64,000 nt of DNA from Pseudomonas sp. FEN. Its GTDB lineage: Bacteria > Pseudomonadota > Gammaproteobacteria > Pseudomonadales > Pseudomonadaceae. The translations under genes were made by a program, and so were the position numbers. The notes beneath the pieces are model-generated. The model searched no databases, was not told where the DNA came from, and worked only from the letters and a program-made list of their open reading frames with translations. The stretch's first letter is position 1, and each line of letters starts with the position of its first letter. Below are positions 1 to 9,348 of this stretch, one piece after another. The stretch spans positions 438,367-502,366 of the forward strand of contig NZ_CAJFDC010000012.1 in NCBI RefSeq assembly GCF_904067045.1. Reading direction: 5' to 3'.

Positions 1-2
1 TG

Positions 3-1202
3 CGCCTGTACCTGGCCAACCCCCAGGGGTTTTCCGAAATATTCTCCACCCAGCGCTTCGAGGATCGCCCCAGCAACATGCCTGAGAGCATCACCGAAAC
101 CCTGCGTGAAACCCGCCAACCCAGCGAAGTCTTCACCAACCGCTACAGTGGCCTGTACTGGCCGATCTTCAACGATACCGGTGAGCTGCAGGGGGTAATC
201 TTCAGTGGTCTGTTGCGGCATACCAGCCTGGTCGGCCTGGTCAACCAGAGCAACCTGTTCATCCTGATCTTCATGCTTGGCTCGGCGCTGTCGCTGAGTG
301 CCGGCTGGCTGGTTTCGCGGCGCCTGACCCTGCCCTTGCGCGGCCTGGCCGATGGCGTCGGCGCGGTCATTTCCGGCGACTACAGCAAGCGCATCGCGGT
401 GATCGGCAGCGATGAGCTGGCGGAGCTGAGCCATACCTTCAACCATATGACCGAACGCCTGGGTGAGCTGCATCACCTCGAAGCCCAGTTGCGCCGCCGT
501 GACCGGCTGCACGCCCTGGGCGAAGTCGCCATGGGCCTGGCCCACGAAATCCGCAACCCGCTGGGCATCATCAAGACCGCCACCCAGTTGCTGCACCGTC
601 GGGCCAACCTGCCGGACACCGATAAACGACATCTGGAATACGTGATCAGCGAAGTCTCGCGGATCAACGACCTGATCACCGAATTCCTCGATTTTGCCAA
701 GCCCAGCGCACCGATTCGCGCGCTCTACCCGGCGCGGGAGCTGGCCGAGGAAGTCCTCGGGTTCTGCGCACCGGAACTGGCAACCCACAATATCGACGCG
801 CAGATCGACGATCAGGCACCGGGCGCCACCCTGTATGCCGACTCCCGGCAGTTGAAACAGGCCTGCCTGAACCTGATCCTCAATGCCATCGACGCCATGC
901 CCAAGGGCGGGCGCCTGACCCTCGGCATCGCCAAGGACTCGCACTACACCATCATCAGTGTTTCCGACACGGGACAGGGCATCGAGCCGGACATGATCGA
1001 ACGTATTTTCACGCCGTTCGTCACCACCAAGGCCTCGGGTACCGGCCTGGGCCTGGCGAAGGTTTATTCGATCATGGAGAACCATGACGGGCGGATCGAG
1101 TGCATCAGCGAAAAAGATGCCGGCGCGACCTTCAACCTGTACATTCCGGCCCATGGCGGCAACCTGGACCACGAGGATGAGGAAGAAGAAGATGACGCAT
1201 AA
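3..1202 (+). CDS. Sensor histidine kinase (5-prime end outside window)
   Basis: The reading frame is open from the first bases of the window, so the gene starts upstream and 399 C-terminal residues are visible. They show the end of an extracytoplasmic sensor region, a hydrophobic segment (around FILIFMLGSALSLSAGWLV), a HAMP linker (RRLTLPLRGLADGV), an H-box with phosphoacceptor histidine (GLAHEIRNPLG), an N-box (NLILNAIDAMPKGG) and G-boxes (DTGQGI, GTGLGLA). This is an inner-membrane kinase that autophosphorylates on His and passes phosphate to a response regulator. The C-terminus is very acidic (DHEDEEEEDDA). The stop overlaps the start of the sigma-54 activator by 11 bases, so the two form a cognate pair. 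The signal sensed cannot be told from this part. Confidence 0.93.
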   Translation, partial: RLYLANPQGFSEIFSTQRFEDRPSNMPESITETLRETRQPSEVFTNRYSGLYWPIFNDTGELQGVIFSGLLRHTSLVGLVNQSNLFILIFMLGSALSLSAGWLVSRRLTLPLRGLADGVGAVISGDYSKRIAVIGSDELAELSHTFNHMTERLGELHHLEAQLRRRDRLHALGEVAMGLAHEIRNPLGIIKTATQLLHRRANLPDTDKRHLEYVISEVSRINDLITEFLDFAKPSAPIRALYPARELAEEVLGFCAPELATHNIDAQIDDQAPGATLYADSRQLKQACLNLILNAIDAMPKGGRLTLGIAKDSHYTIISVSDTGQGIEPDMIERIFTPFVTTKASGTGLGLAKVYSIMENHDGRIECISEKDAGATFNLYIPAHGGNLDHEDEEEEDDA

Positions 1203-2589
1203 CGTCCTGGTGGTCGATGACGAGCCCAAGCTCTGCGACCTGCTGAGCTCGGCGCTGAGCCAGAACGATATCCAGGTCTTTACCGCCGGCAACGGCCTGG
1301 AAGCGCTGGTGGTGCTGGAACAGGAAGACATCGACCTGGTCATCAGCGACTGGCGCATGCCGGGCATGGACGGGCCGCAGTTGCTGGCAGAGGTCAAGCT
1401 GCGCTTCCCGCAGCTGCCGGTCATCGTGATGACCGCCTACAGCACCGTGAAGAATGCCGTGCAATCAATGCGCAACGGCGCCTTCGACTATATCGCCAAG
1501 CCTTTCGACATCGACGAGCTGGACATCACCGTCAACAAAGCCCTGCAGTTTCGCGACATCCTGCGGGACAACGCACGCATGCGCGCCGAACTCGAAGAGC
1601 ACCAGCAGATCGACAGCCTGGTGGGCGACAGTCCGACCTTCCGCCGGGTCCTGCAAGCCGTGGACTCGGTGCGTGAGAGCAACGCCACCATCCTGCTGAC
1701 CGGCGAGAGCGGTACCGGCAAGGAAATGGTCGCCCGGGCCATCCACAAACACGGCAACCGCGCCGACATGCCGTTTGTCGCGGTCAACTGCGCGGCGATT
1801 CCCGAAGGCTTGCTGGAAAGCGAGATGTTCGGCCATCGCAAGGGGGCCTTTACCGGGGCCGTGTCGGACCGGGTCGGACGCTTCATGCAGGCCGACAAGG
1901 GCACCCTGTTTCTCGATGAAATCGGTGACATGCCGCTGGCGTTGCAGGCCAAGATCCTTCGTGCGCTGCAGGAGCGGATCATCGAACCGGTGGGCGATCC
2001 GCGCGAGCGCAAGGTCGACGTGCGGGTAATTGCCGCGACCAACAAGAACCTGCTGCAAGCCGTGGCCGACAAGGAGTTTCGCGAAGACCTGTATTACCGT
2101 CTGAACGTCTTCCCGATTCCCCTGCCCGCCCTGCGCGAGCGGGTCGAGGACATCGCCCCGCTGGCCCGGCATTTCGCCCACACCCTGGGCGCCACGGCCG
2201 GTAAACGTATCGATGGTTTCAGCCCGCAGGCCTTGCAAGCAATGCTCAACTACCCGTGGCCGGGCAACATCCGCGAACTGCAAAACTGTGTGGAGCGGGC
2301 GACCATCGTCGCGGCCGGCCACATGATCGAAGTGACGGACTTGCCGGCTTATCTGTTCGAATCGACGCCGCCGCAGAGCAGCGTCGCGCCACTGCCCGGC
2401 GTGGCCCCCGGCTTACCGAAAGACCTCGATGCGGCCCTGGCGGACGTGGAGAAGGCCTATATCCTCGCGGCCCTGCAGGAAAGCAATGGCGTGCAGGCAG
2501 CGGCAGCGCAGTTGATCGGGATTTCCGAACGCAGCTTCTGGTATCGCCTGAAGAAGCTGGCGATCCACGTCGACAAGATCATCCGCTGA
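1192..2589 (+). CDS. NtrC-family sigma-54-dependent response regulator
   Basis: A 465-residue protein with the classic three-part layout. The N-terminal receiver has an acidic pair (VVDDEP) and phosphoacceptor Asp (ISDWRMPGMDG). The AAA+ domain has Walker A (GESGTGKE), the sigma-54 contact loop GAFTGA and Walker B (GTLFLDEIGDMP). The C-terminal Fis-type helix-turn-helix is around AAAAQLIGISERSFWYRL. It activates transcription by sigma-54 polymerase once phosphorylated by the kinase whose gene it overlaps. I chose the ATG at 1192 because the receiver begins directly after it (MTHNVLVVDDE); the upstream extension only reads the kinase gene in another frame. Target promoters are not identifiable here. 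Confidence 0.95.
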   Translation: MTHNVLVVDDEPKLCDLLSSALSQNDIQVFTAGNGLEALVVLEQEDIDLVISDWRMPGMDGPQLLAEVKLRFPQLPVIVMTAYSTVKNAVQSMRNGAFDYIAKPFDIDELDITVNKALQFRDILRDNARMRAELEEHQQIDSLVGDSPTFRRVLQAVDSVRESNATILLTGESGTGKEMVARAIHKHGNRADMPFVAVNCAAIPEGLLESEMFGHRKGAFTGAVSDRVGRFMQADKGTLFLDEIGDMPLALQAKILRALQERIIEPVGDPRERKVDVRVIAATNKNLLQAVADKEFREDLYYRLNVFPIPLPALRERVEDIAPLARHFAHTLGATAGKRIDGFSPQALQAMLNYPWPGNIRELQNCVERATIVAAGHMIEVTDLPAYLFESTPPQSSVAPLPGVAPGLPKDLDAALADVEKAYILAALQESNGVQAAAAQLIGISERSFWYRLKKLAIHVDKIIR

Positions 2590-2625
2590 CCTCTGAACGG
2601 CGATGTGGAAAACACCGCTTAACCT

Positions 2626-2708
2626 GTAGCCTGGCTTGCCAGCGAAGCTTTTAGCGGCCTCAAGGGCCCCTTCGCGAGCAATCGAGCGTCGACCGGCTGC
2701 TCCTACAG
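2626..2708. repeat. REP-like intergenic repeat
   Basis: Between the NtrC regulator and the convergent hydrolase lies a typical Pseudomonas REP-like sequence. It has the phrases CTGGCTTGCCAGCGAAGC, GGCCTCAAGGGCC and CTTCGCGAGCAA and ends with GCTCCTACAGGA. Related phrases recur near 30.25, 41.25 and 52.37 kb. Confidence 0.6.
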
Positions 2709-2745
2709 GACGGAGGACGGAGTTGGCCGCAATGACGCGCGCCCT

Positions 2746-3738
2746 TCAGAGCTGCGCCCAACGACTGACATCGCCCTGATGCAGACGCAGGTACGGCAGC
2801 ACCGCCGCCAGTAACGGCGCCTTGAATGCCTCCTGGAACCGATGGGCCAGCCCTGGAATCAGCACCAGTTGACTGCCCTGGATATGCGCCGCCAAGTGCA
2901 CCCCGTGCATCACCGGCAACAACGGATCGGCCGTGCCATGGACCACCAGGGTCGGCACCCGCAGTTGATTGAGCAACGGCACGCGGCTCGGCTCGGCGAG
3001 AATCGCCATGATCTGACGCTTCACCCCCTCGGGGTTGAAAGCCCGGTCATAGGCGACCGCCGCCTGCTGCAACAGCTTGCGCCGGTCATCACGGACCGTG
3101 GGGCTGCCGAGGGCGGCCAACAGGTCCGCCTGCTGCTCGATCGCCACCTCGCGGTTCGGCGCGCCACGCCGGGACAGCAACTGCACCAGCGCGGCACTCG
3201 GCGCCGGCAGACCCTCGGCACTGGAACTGGTCATGACCAGGGTCAGGCTCTCGATCCGCTGCGGTGCCATCGCGGCCAGGTGCTGGGCGATCATCCCGCC
3301 CATACTGGCGCCAAGCACATGGAACTGCTGGATCTGCAACGCATCCATCAGGCCCAGGGCATCGCCGGCCATATCGGTCAGGGTGTAAGGCGCCGCCACC
3401 GGCAGGCCGAGCTTGTAGCGCAGCACTTCGAAGGTCAGATTGGCGCTGGCCGGGGGCTGACGCCAGGTGGACAGGCCGACATCGCGATTGTCATAGCGAA
3501 TCACCCGGAAACCCTGCTGGCAGAGCGCGACCACCACTTCGTCGGGCCAGTGGATCAACTGCCCCCCCAGGCCCATGACCAGCAGCAAGGCTGGATCCGA
3601 GGCCCGCCCGATACTCTGGTAGGCCAGGCTGACGCTATCCAGATCGACCCGCTCGGTCGGAACATTGACATCACATCTTGAAGCCGCAAAAGACGGCAGG
3701 CCGAACAGCAGTGCGGCCAGGAAAATTACTAAACGCAT
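2746..3738 (-). CDS. Secreted alpha/beta hydrolase
   Basis: A 330-residue protein beginning with a signal peptide ([18 protein letters not shown], then ASRC), so it is probably periplasmic or exported. The rest is an alpha/beta-hydrolase fold: an oxyanion region (LVMGLGGQ), nucleophile elbow G-A-S-M-G, an acid in GTADPLLP and a catalytic histidine near PGLAHRF. I chose the start at 3738 because the signal peptide begins there; an open frame continues further upstream without signal-like character. It is encoded alone, convergent with the NtrC regulator and divergent from metR. Substrate is unknown; esterases and haloperoxidase-like enzymes share this fold. Confidence 0.85.
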   Translation of the reverse strand: MRLVIFLAALLFGLPSFAASRCDVNVPTERVDLDSVSLAYQSIGRASDPALLLVMGLGGQLIHWPDEVVVALCQQGFRVIRYDNRDVGLSTWRQPPASANLTFEVLRYKLGLPVAAPYTLTDMAGDALGLMDALQIQQFHVLGASMGGMIAQHLAAMAPQRIESLTLVMTSSSAEGLPAPSAALVQLLSRRGAPNREVAIEQQADLLAALGSPTVRDDRRKLLQQAAVAYDRAFNPEGVKRQIMAILAEPSRVPLLNQLRVPTLVVHGTADPLLPVMHGVHLAAHIQGSQLVLIPGLAHRFQEAFKAPLLAAVLPYLRLHQGDVSRWAQL

Positions 3739-4055
3739 GAAAACACCGAAACGCAGAACCCCATTGAGGCGCGAGTTTGATGTTATTTGTTCAATGGCGC
3801 TGCCACAGTTCAGTGACAGTTTGATGAAGATTGCCAAGCGCTGCCTGCGTAGACGAATTCCCAGGCCGACATGGACATTGTGGGGGCTTGCTGACGATGG
3901 CAATTGTCCAGGCGAGCACAATGTCGACTATTGGATCGCGTCGCCCGCAAGCTGGCGCCTACGGGTTCGCGTCAAGCAAGCGATAGCACTCTTGTCGACA
4001 GCCAGGGCAACATGAGACAAACTCATCCCCCAACCGCCATTCACAAAATTTACTC
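3739..4055. other. Divergent intergenic region, hydrolase/metR
   Basis: These 317 bases separate two divergent genes and must hold both promoters. I see AT-rich stretches near 3775-3800 and 4035-4050 but no convincing MetR box, no terminator and no conserved ORF. Confidence 0.5.
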
Positions 4056-4985
4056 ATGGAGCCCCAGGTGCTGGAAATCCGTCACTTGAAAACCCTTCAC
4101 GCCCTGCGTGAGGCCGACAGCCTGGTGGAAGCCGCCGAGCGCCTGCACCTGACCCAGTCGGCCCTGTCCCACCAGTTCAAGGAACTGGAAGAGCGCATGG
4201 GCCTGCCACTGTTCGCGCGCAAGACCAAGCCGGTGCGCTTTACCAGCGCCGGACTGCGCCTGCTGCAACTGGCGGACGCCACCCTGCCGCTGCTGCGCGC
4301 GGCGGAGCGGGATATCGCGCGCCTGGCCGGCGGCACCGCCGGGCGCCTGCACATGGCGATCGAATGCCACAGTTGCTTCCAGTGGCTGATGCCAACCATC
4401 GACCAGTTCCGCGATGCCTGGCCGGAAGTCGAGTTGGACCTGGCCTCGGGATTTTCCTTTGCCCCGCTGCCGGCCCTGGCGCGTGGCGACCTGGACCTGG
4501 TGGTGACCTCCGACCCGGTGGAACTGGCGGGCATCACCTACGTGCCACTATTCACCTACGAAGCCATGCTGGCGGTAGCCAATCAACATGTGCTGGCCAA
4601 CAAGCCCTACATCGTGCCCGAGGACCTGCTCAAGGAAACCCTGATCACCTACCCGGTGGAGCGCGACCGACTGGATATCTTCACCCGCTTCCTGGAGCCT
4701 GCGGACATCGAGCCGGCGCAAGTGCGAACTTCCGAGCTGACGGTGATGATGATGCAACTGGTAGCCAGCGGACGCGGTGTCTGCGGCATGCCGCACTGGG
4801 CGCTGCACGAATACAGCGCGCGTGGTTACGTCAAGGCCAAGCGGCTGGGGGAGAAAGGCCTGTTCGCCACGCTGTATGCGGCGATCCGCACCGACATGCT
4901 GGATGCGCCATACATGCGCGATTTCCTGCTGACGGCCAAGGACACCTCGTTCTCGACGCTTGACGGGGTCAGCGCGGTGCGCTGA
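4056..4985 (+). CDS. metR: LysR-type regulator MetR
   Basis: A 309-residue LysR-family regulator. The N-terminal winged helix-turn-helix (EAAERLHLTQSALSHQFKE) and effector domain follow E. coli MetR closely as I remember it, including the IECHSC motif after the linker and the YPVERDRLD segment. MetR controls methionine biosynthesis genes such as metE/metH with homocysteine as co-effector. The ATG at 4056 has no clear ribosome-binding site. A GTG at 4068 is preceded by GGAG and gives the usual MetR N-terminus (LEIRHLKTL), so the true start may be 12 bases in. Upstream is the divergent hydrolase. Confidence 0.93.
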   Translation: MEPQVLEIRHLKTLHALREADSLVEAAERLHLTQSALSHQFKELEERMGLPLFARKTKPVRFTSAGLRLLQLADATLPLLRAAERDIARLAGGTAGRLHMAIECHSCFQWLMPTIDQFRDAWPEVELDLASGFSFAPLPALARGDLDLVVTSDPVELAGITYVPLFTYEAMLAVANQHVLANKPYIVPEDLLKETLITYPVERDRLDIFTRFLEPADIEPAQVRTSELTVMMMQLVASGRGVCGMPHWALHEYSARGYVKAKRLGEKGLFATLYAAIRTDMLDAPYMRDFLLTAKDTSFSTLDGVSAVR

Positions 4986-5076
4986 AGCCTCCTGGCATCG
5001 GCACACCGGCGCCAACGCCACGGCGCAGCATGCGGTTCAAGCAGCAGACACGACAGCAGTCCCTGGTCGAAGGACC

Positions 5077-5493
5077 TCAGACGGCGGTCACCAGAGAGGC
5101 TCGATGGAACGGCAGGATCAGATCCCGTGTCAATGGCGCGAGCAACAGGCCGCCATCGCCTGCGGGATCGATCCACACCACCTCTTCGATCTCGGCGGCG
5201 GGCGCCAGCGCCGCGCCACTGTTCACCCGGAACAGCTCGGCCAGCACTTCGTGACCCGGCTCGTTAGCCGCCGGGGCCGCGAACTGGCCAAGGTAGGTCG
5301 CAGCAGCCGTGTCGATGAGCAAGCCCAACTCCTCTTCGAGCTCACGGGCCAGGGCATGCACCGGCTGCTCGCCGGCTTCGATCTTGCCGCCCGGCTGCAT
5401 GAAGGCCCGGGTGCCGCGTTTGCGTACCAACAGGGTACGGCCGTCGGGGCCGATCAACAGGGCGGCGGCGATGCGGATGGTTTTGGCAGTCAT
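5077..5493 (-). CDS. Nudix hydrolase
   Basis: A 138-residue single-domain Nudix protein. The full signature GX5EX7REUXEEXGU is present as GKIEAGE followed, after seven residues, by RELEEELGL. Such enzymes hydrolyse nucleoside diphosphates linked to another group; the substrate is not predictable here. I chose the ATG at 5493 because the conserved fold starts just after it (MTAKTIRIAAALLIG). The start lies 4 bases after the stop of the HD-GYP-type response regulator, so the two are probably cotranscribed. Confidence 0.92.
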   Translation of the reverse strand: MTAKTIRIAAALLIGPDGRTLLVRKRGTRAFMQPGGKIEAGEQPVHALARELEEELGLLIDTAAATYLGQFAAPAANEPGHEVLAELFRVNSGAALAPAAEIEEVVWIDPAGDGGLLLAPLTRDLILPFHRASLVTAV

Positions 5494-5497
5494 GGTG

Positions 5498-6853
5498 TTA
5501 TTCGGTCCGTTCCAGCAACGCCTGTACTTCCTCCGGAATCTTGACGAACACACTGTACCTGGCGCCCTCCATGGATTCGAAGGCAATCAGCTTCTCCACC
5601 AGAGCCGCGCTGAGCAGCTTGCCAGCGTTGAGCAGCAGCATGCCGTTATCGGCATTGAGGTTGCGCGCCAGGATCATGCCCGCCGCCAATTCGCGGGTGC
5701 CCAGGACCTTGACCGACGGGTCGCCCAGGGTCACATCGTTCAGGTACTCGGAGCAGACCTTGACGAAGTCCTCGACCAATCCCGGATCGTAGAGCTTGCC
5801 AGCGTACTTGCGAATGAATATCAGGGCCTCGTCGCTGTTCATCTGCCGCTCGAGAATCAGGCCGCGCTGCAACTCGATGAAGTCCACCGCCAGTTTCAGC
5901 ACCCGCGACCCCAGGGGGATCGCCTCGCCCCTGAGATGATCGGGAAACCCGCTGCCATCCCAGCGCTCCTGATGATGCAGGATCAGCCGGGCCGCATCCT
6001 GCATCGGCTCCAGCGTCATCAACAGCGACTCGCTCTGCTTCGGATAACCTCGGTAACGTTCGCGATCGGTGTGGTGCAACAGGTCGGCCGGCGCGCCCAT
6101 CATGCTGTCGGTCCAGCTCATCTTGCCGATGTTGTGCAGGGCCGCGGCCATGGCCATGTCGCGACTGACCGCTTCATTCATGACATGGGTCTTGCAGTAG
6201 ACCTTGACCAGATCGATGATCGCCCGGTTGGTCTGTTTGTCTTTTGGCAGGCGCCACTCGACCATCCGCGAAAACACCTCGGCCGTGACCGCGTAGCTAC
6301 GCTTGAGCTCCTCGTAGGCCAGGTCGAGCATGTCGGCGGTCTGCTGGACCTCGCTGGTACGCGCGACCACGCGCTTTTCCAGGGTGGCGTTGAGCGACTG
6401 CAACTGCCGGTTCTGCTCCCGGACCAACACCTGCAGACGCTGGCGCTCACGTTCCGAATGCTGGAAGGCCAGCGCTTGGGTGATGGTCAACAGCAGCTCT
6501 TCATCGTTCCAGGGTTTGCTGATGTAGCGGTAGATCCGCCCTTCGTTGATCGCCTTGATGATCATGTCCATGTCGGCATAACCGGTCAGCAGGATCCGCA
6601 GGCAGGCCGGATACAGCTCATGAATACGCGCCAGCAGGCTGGCGCCGTCCATGTTCGGCATGCGCGCATCGCTGATCACCAGGTCGATGGGCTGCTGCTC
6701 CATGATTTCCAGGGCTCGGGCGCCACTGTCGGCCAGGAACAGTTCGTAACCCTGGCTACGCAGCAAACGACGCAAGCTATTGAGGATCGACTCTTCATCG
6801 TCGACCAGCAGGACACGGGGTTTGATCACGACATCAACTGTGGATTCATCCAT
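5498..6853 (-). CDS. Response regulator with degenerate HD-GYP domain
   Basis: A 451-residue protein: an N-terminal receiver (LLVDDEES, phosphoacceptor in ISDARMPNMDG, KPW near its end), a coiled-coil linker (about residues 125-190), then an HD-GYP-like domain. HD-GYP proteins hydrolyse cyclic-di-GMP using metal-binding His and Asp. Here the HD pair reads H-N (ALHNIGKM), GYP reads GFP (WDGSGFP), and the usual DAL segment is lost (DFIELQRG), so activity is doubtful. I chose the ATG at 6853, which has GAGG a few bases upstream; the ATG at 6865 lacks a binding site. It is upstream of and nearly adjoining the Nudix gene, and divergent from the c-di-GMP operon. Confidence 0.9.
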   Translation of the reverse strand: MDESTVDVVIKPRVLLVDDEESILNSLRRLLRSQGYELFLADSGARALEIMEQQPIDLVISDARMPNMDGASLLARIHELYPACLRILLTGYADMDMIIKAINEGRIYRYISKPWNDEELLLTITQALAFQHSERERQRLQVLVREQNRQLQSLNATLEKRVVARTSEVQQTADMLDLAYEELKRSYAVTAEVFSRMVEWRLPKDKQTNRAIIDLVKVYCKTHVMNEAVSRDMAMAAALHNIGKMSWTDSMMGAPADLLHHTDRERYRGYPKQSESLLMTLEPMQDAARLILHHQERWDGSGFPDHLRGEAIPLGSRVLKLAVDFIELQRGLILERQMNSDEALIFIRKYAGKLYDPGLVEDFVKVCSEYLNDVTLGDPSVKVLGTRELAAGMILARNLNADNGMLLLNAGKLLSAALVEKLIAFESMEGARYSVFVKIPEEVQALLERTE

Positions 6854-6885
6854 GGAGCACCTCATGTCTGCGTGGGGCTTTGATC

Positions 6886-6921
6886 CAGGGACCTGTGAAT
6901 GGCCCGACGGTCCCTGTCTTT
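6886..6921 (+). terminator. Terminator-like hairpin in a divergent promoter region
   Basis: CAGGGACC (6886-6893) and GGTCCCTG (6909-6916) form a perfect 8-bp stem with a 15-base loop, followed by TCTTTTT. On the + strand this looks like an intrinsic terminator, yet the only annotated upstream gene runs the other way. It may end a small + strand RNA or act as a leader attenuator for the downstream operon. Confidence 0.55.
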
Positions 6922-7047
6922 TTCGCTAAGGGTAGATGTTCGACCATCAATTGGCATCATCTTTATCGGCAAATCAGTACAAGCCGATCTATGCTGCAAG
7001 CAATCTAGCGCGCAATGGCAGCGTGGTTATCAGGAAGGGAGCTCCAC

Positions 7048-9348
7048 ATGAGTTCGGTACATCTAGCTGTCAGTATGGCCGGAGTCGTGCCGGTCGCCCA
7101 TGCCAACCGCCGCATCCTGATCATTGACGACACCCCGTCCATCCACGAGGATTTTCGCAAGACCCTCTGCCCGGACGACGTCGAGGACGACTTGCAAAGC
7201 GCCGAGCAGGCCTTGTTCGGCGACACCATCAGCCGTCGGGTAGAAACGTTCGAACTCGATTCGGCGTTCCAGGGCCAGGAAGGCCTGGCCAAGGTCGAAC
7301 AGGCCCTGCTGCAAGGGCGACCTTACGCCATGGCCTTTATCGACATGCGCATGCCACCGGGCTGGGATGGCCTGCAAACCCTCGAACGGCTCTGGCAAGC
7401 CGATCCCAAGCTGCAAGTCGCCCTGTGCACCGCCTTTTCCGATTACTCCCTGGAGGAGATGAACGAGCGGGTCGAGATGGGCGACCGCCTGCTGATCCTG
7501 AAGAAACCCTTCGATGCCATCGAGATCCGCCAACTGGCCAGCGCCCTGACCGCCAAATGGCAGATGACCGAAAACGCCGCGCTGAAAATGGACCAGCTCG
7601 AACAGGCCGTCGAAGAACGCACCCGCGAGCTGTCCGACGCCAACATCATCGTACAGAACAGTCCGACCCTGCTCTATCGCCTGCGCGGCGAGCCGTCGTT
7701 CCCGCTGATGTACATTTCCCACAACATCACCAAGTTCGGACATGTGGCCAAGGACCTGCTGGCCTCGCCCGACTGGACCACCGAGCTGATCCATCCGGAC
7801 GATCAGGACAAGGTCGACGCGGCCATGGCCAAGGTCCTGGACAAGGACGCCGAGGGCGCCTCGATCGAGTTTCGCCTGCAGACCGGCGATGGCCGCTGGC
7901 GTTGGGTGGAAAACCGCTATGTACCGGTACGCGACCCGGAAGGACGCCTGCTGGAAGTCGAAGGCATCATCATCGACATCACCGAACACAAGCTGGCCGA
8001 AGAGAAAATCGCCCAACTCGCCCGCACCGACGGCCTCACCGGGCTGGCCAACCGCTCGACCCTGATCGAGCGCCTGCACCAGAGCTTTGCCGCCGCCAGG
8101 CGCGGTGCCTCGCCGTTCGCGGTGTTCTATCTGGACCTGGATCACTTCAAGCACATCAACGACACCCTGGGACACCCGGTGGGCGACCTGCTGCTTCAAG
8201 CCGTTGCCCGGCGCCTCACCGAGTGCACCCGGGAAATCGATGTGGTGGCGCGCCTGGGCGGCGATGAGTTCGCGGTATTGCAATCGGAAATGCTCGACCC
8301 GGCGAGTTCCGGCGACTTGGCAAAGAAGATCCTCAATGCGCTGGTGGAGCCTTACAACCTGGAAGGCAATGAGGTGCGGATTTCCGCCAGCCTCGGCATC
8401 AGCACCTATGCGGTGGACAGCGAAAGCGCCGATACCATGTTGGTCCAGGCCGACATGGCGCTCTATCGCTCCAAGGAAAACGGCCGCAACCAGTACCACT
8501 TCCACTCCGAGGAGATCAACCAGGAAGTCATCGAGCGGATCGCCATTACCCAAGACCTGAAAAAGGCCATCGAACAGGACGAGCTGGAGCTTCATTACTT
8601 GCCGGAAGTCGACCTGGGCAGCGGCAAGATCCTCGGGATGGAAGCCCTGGTGCGCTGGAACCACCCCGAGCGCGGCCTGCTCGGCGCGGAACTGTTCATC
8701 CCCGCGGCGGAAAAGACCGGGACCATCGTGGCCCTCGGGCACTGGGTGCTGGAGCACGCCTGCCGACAAATGCGCGAATGGCGCGACGAAGGCATGGCCC
8801 CGCCAGTGATCGCGATCAACCTGTCGCTGGCCCAACTCAAAAGTGGCGGCGAGCTGCTTCGCGACGTGATCGAGACCACGGCCAAATGGGGGTTGTCACC
8901 CGCGGATCTGGAGTTCGACGTCACCGAAGCCACCCTGGCCCAGACCAAATGGACCCAGAATGACGTACTGCCCAGGCTGCGCGAACTCGGGGTGAAGATC
9001 GCCATCGACGATTTCGGCACCGACTACTCCTCCTTCGACTACCTCAAGACCTACCGCGTCAACCACCTGAAACTGGCCCAGTCGTTCATCAACCACGCGA
9101 CCCAGGACGCGGAAAGCGCCACCACCCTGCGGGCGATCATCAACTTTGCCCGGGAAGTCGGCATCGGCATCATCGCCGAAGGCGTGGAAACCCAGGAGCA
9201 GCGCCATTCATTGATGGCCACCGGCTCGCCGATGGCCGCCCAGGGTTTTTACTTCAGCAAGGCCGTCGACAGCCAGCGCGCCGCCGAGCTGTTGCACGCC
9301 GGCCATATCGCCCCCCACCCCTCGCCCACATCAGAGAGCCGCCTATGA
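7048..9348 (+). CDS. REC-PAS-GGDEF-EAL cyclic-di-GMP protein
   Basis: A 766-residue cytoplasmic protein: receiver (acidic pair in LIIDDTPSIHEDF, acceptor in FIDMRMPPGWDG, LKKPFD), PAS/PAC (about 200-330), GGDEF (ARLGGDEFAVL intact) and EAL (MEALVRW, AIDDFG, IIAEGVET). Both the cyclase and phosphodiesterase cores look largely intact, though the usual LKID motif reads LKLA and DDFGTGYSS reads DDFGTDYSS. The acceptor lies about 71 residues after the acidic pair, longer than usual, because of an insert shared with the receivers at 9345 and 14037. I chose the ATG at 7048 for its strong ribosome-binding site (AGGAAGGGAG). It is first in a coupled operon; its stop overlaps the next start (ATGA). Confidence 0.93.
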   Translation: MSSVHLAVSMAGVVPVAHANRRILIIDDTPSIHEDFRKTLCPDDVEDDLQSAEQALFGDTISRRVETFELDSAFQGQEGLAKVEQALLQGRPYAMAFIDMRMPPGWDGLQTLERLWQADPKLQVALCTAFSDYSLEEMNERVEMGDRLLILKKPFDAIEIRQLASALTAKWQMTENAALKMDQLEQAVEERTRELSDANIIVQNSPTLLYRLRGEPSFPLMYISHNITKFGHVAKDLLASPDWTTELIHPDDQDKVDAAMAKVLDKDAEGASIEFRLQTGDGRWRWVENRYVPVRDPEGRLLEVEGIIIDITEHKLAEEKIAQLARTDGLTGLANRSTLIERLHQSFAAARRGASPFAVFYLDLDHFKHINDTLGHPVGDLLLQAVARRLTECTREIDVVARLGGDEFAVLQSEMLDPASSGDLAKKILNALVEPYNLEGNEVRISASLGISTYAVDSESADTMLVQADMALYRSKENGRNQYHFHSEEINQEVIERIAITQDLKKAIEQDELELHYLPEVDLGSGKILGMEALVRWNHPERGLLGAELFIPAAEKTGTIVALGHWVLEHACRQMREWRDEGMAPPVIAINLSLAQLKSGGELLRDVIETTAKWGLSPADLEFDVTEATLAQTKWTQNDVLPRLRELGVKIAIDDFGTDYSSFDYLKTYRVNHLKLAQSFINHATQDAESATTLRAIINFAREVGIGIIAEGVETQEQRHSLMATGSPMAAQGFYFSKAVDSQRAAELLHAGHIAPHPSPTSESRL

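Noticed and set aside
5309..6883. Long + strand frame of 524 codons
   Set aside because: It lies antisense to the HD-GYP-type regulator and Nudix genes, which have full domain motifs; the frame is a high-GC shadow.
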